The position numbers were made by a program, and so were the translations under genes. Shown here one piece after another: positions 56,589 to 57,638 of a stretch of 57,638 nt of DNA; position 1 is the stretch's first letter; every line of letters begins with the position of its first letter. The notes beneath the pieces were generated by a model, which was not told the DNA's origin, did no database searches, and saw only the letters and a list, made by a program, of their open reading frames with translations. Source of the stretch: Pseudomonadota bacterium. Lineage in GTDB: Bacteria > Pseudomonadota > Alphaproteobacteria > Rhizobiales > Hyphomicrobiaceae. Where the stretch lies: assembly GCA_023405815.1 (NCBI GenBank), contig JAEXXM010000047.1:1-57638 (forward strand), read 5' to 3'.

Positions 56589-57638
56589 ATGCGCAATCTA
56601 TTCGTTCTCATCCATCGCTGGGCCGGTCTATTCACGGCGGTTTTCCTTTTCATCGCGGGGCTGACGGGCGCCGTCATCTCATGGGACCACGAGCTGGACG
56701 AGTGGCTGAACCCGCATCTTTTCGATGCGCGCATCACCGATCCGAATGCGTCACCTTTGCCCGCGCTGGAGCTGGTCGACAAACTCGAAGCGGCCGACCC
56801 GAAAGCCCAGGTCACCTACTTCTCCCTTGCGCACGAGCCGGGGCACACGGCGCAGCTCAGCGTCCAGCCGCGTCTCGATCCGGCAACGGGTGAGCTCTAC
56901 CCGCTCGATTACAACCAGGCGTTCCTCGAGCCGTCCACGGGCGAGGTCGTGGGCAAGCGCTTCTGGGGGCGCATCTCGCTCGACTCTGAGAACCTGCTGC
57001 CGTTCCTCTACAAGCTGCACTATTCGATGCACATCCCGGACTTCAACAACATCGGCCGTTGGGGCGTCTGGTTCATGGGCATCGTCGGGATCGTGTGGCT
57101 GTTCGACTGCTTTTTCGGCTTCTACCTGACGCTGCCGCAACGCGTGCGCCGCAATGCGTCCGCCGGCGCTGCGGTTGCCGACGCGGTGCTCGACGACGTG
57201 CCGGCTGGCACGGGGCGCCGCTCGTGGTGGCAGCGCTGGAAGCCGGCCTGGCAGATCAAATGGAGCGCCAGCGCCTACCGCATCAACTTCGACGTTCACC
57301 GCGCGTTTGGCCTCTGGCTGTGGCTCCTGCTCTTCATACTCGCGTTCACGTCGGTTTCGATGAACCTTGGCGACGAGGTCGTTCGGCCCATCCTCAGGTC
57401 TATCTCGTCGCTAACCTCCGACGCTTTCGACGATCGTACGCGGACGCCGCTCAACAAGCCGATCACGCCCGATGTCTCGTTCGCCAACGCCATCAAGGCG
57501 GCCAGCCGCGAAGCTGAACGCCGCGGATGGACGGAACCTGCCGGCAGCGCCTTCTATGGGCGGCACTATGGCCTCTACGCCATTGCGTTCTTCGAGCCCG
57601 GCAACGAGCACGGCAGTAGCGGCATGAACAAGATGCTG
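56589..57638 (+). CDS. PepSY-associated TM protein, C-terminus cut off
   Basis: The frame starts at ATG 56589 and stays open to the window end, giving 350 residues. It has the PepSY_TM features: an N-terminal membrane segment IHRWAGLFTAVFLFIAGLTG, HYSMHIP, a second segment WGVWFMGIVGIVWLFDCFFG, and VHRAFGLWLWLLLFILAF. These proteins are often paired with TonB receptors and may reduce and release Fe3+ from siderophores in the inner membrane. Conserved His residues (HR, HYS, HRA) may bind heme. The rest lies outside the window. Confidence 0.9.
   Translation, partial: MRNLFVLIHRWAGLFTAVFLFIAGLTGAVISWDHELDEWLNPHLFDARITDPNASPLPALELVDKLEAADPKAQVTYFSLAHEPGHTAQLSVQPRLDPATGELYPLDYNQAFLEPSTGEVVGKRFWGRISLDSENLLPFLYKLHYSMHIPDFNNIGRWGVWFMGIVGIVWLFDCFFGFYLTLPQRVRRNASAGAAVADAVLDDVPAGTGRRSWWQRWKPAWQIKWSASAYRINFDVHRAFGLWLWLLLFILAFTSVSMNLGDEVVRPILRSISSLTSDAFDDRTRTPLNKPITPDVSFANAIKAASREAERRGWTEPAGSAFYGRHYGLYAIAFFEPGNEHGSSGMNKML

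Overview
The window is G+C-rich chromosomal DNA from an alphaproteobacterium, most likely of the order Hyphomicrobiales (Rhizobiales). The signs are a C4-pathway 5-aminolevulinate synthase (hemA) with a non-zinc-type hemB, an NDUFA12 complex I subunit followed by a DUF2155 protein, an LdtR-type MarR regulator beside an L,D-transpeptidase, a B12-dependent NrdJ reductase, and the gene order glyA-nrdR-ribD-ribE-ribB-ribH-nusB-thiL. A clear lanmodulin homolog at 35626-36036 points to a lanthanide-using methylotroph, a Hyphomicrobium-like lifestyle, but no methanol dehydrogenase lies in the window. I see no rRNA, tRNA, prophage, insertion sequence or CRISPR array.

Layout. 1-6.5 kb: a cut-off membrane protein, a UPF0178 protein, a DsbA-NhaA fusion antiporter, two hypothetical proteins, and two DUF1223 thioredoxin-like exported paralogs around a VOC protein. 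6.7-10.1 kb: an extended UvrB and a small RelE-type toxin-antitoxin pair. 10.3-18.2 kb: DUF502, a polysaccharide deacetylase, a TetR-VOC unit with an operator palindrome, an SDR, a sortase-like protein, an aspartate aminotransferase and small membrane proteins. 18.4-21.6 kb: an EF-G-like GTPase lacking the catalytic His, then a fluoride riboswitch with promoter and terminator controlling crcB-DUF190. 21.6-30.1 kb: a carotenoid oxygenase, an exported catalase-like peroxidase, an msrB-ykvA-msrA methionine-repair unit, sfsA, a MoaB/CinA-domain protein and an RlpA-like protein. 30.1-36.0 kb: nrdJ with a small partner gene, NDUFA12, DUF2155 and lanmodulin.

36.1-57.6 kb: a HEPN-like singleton, hemB, an extensin-like protein, a 3-hydroxyisobutyryl-CoA hydrolase, ldtR and its L,D-transpeptidase, hemA, glyA, nrdR and the tightly overlapping riboflavin-nusB-thiL operon. 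A second L,D-transpeptidase, a site-2 protease with CBS domains, and a siderophore-type TonB receptor with a cut-off PepSY membrane protein follow.

Functional themes are tetrapyrrole synthesis (hemA, hemB, with glyA on the glycine side), flavin and thiamine cofactors, deoxynucleotide supply (nrdJ with its probable regulator nrdR), envelope peptidoglycan remodelling (two LDTs, RlpA, deacetylase, extensin-like), periplasmic redox and oxidative repair (DsbA domain, two DUF1223, MsrA/B, peroxidase) and metal or ion handling (NhaA, CrcB, lanmodulin, TonB/PepSY). Four intergenic palindromic repeats at about 11.0, 24.2, 29.8 and 36.1 kb belong to a dispersed REP-like class.
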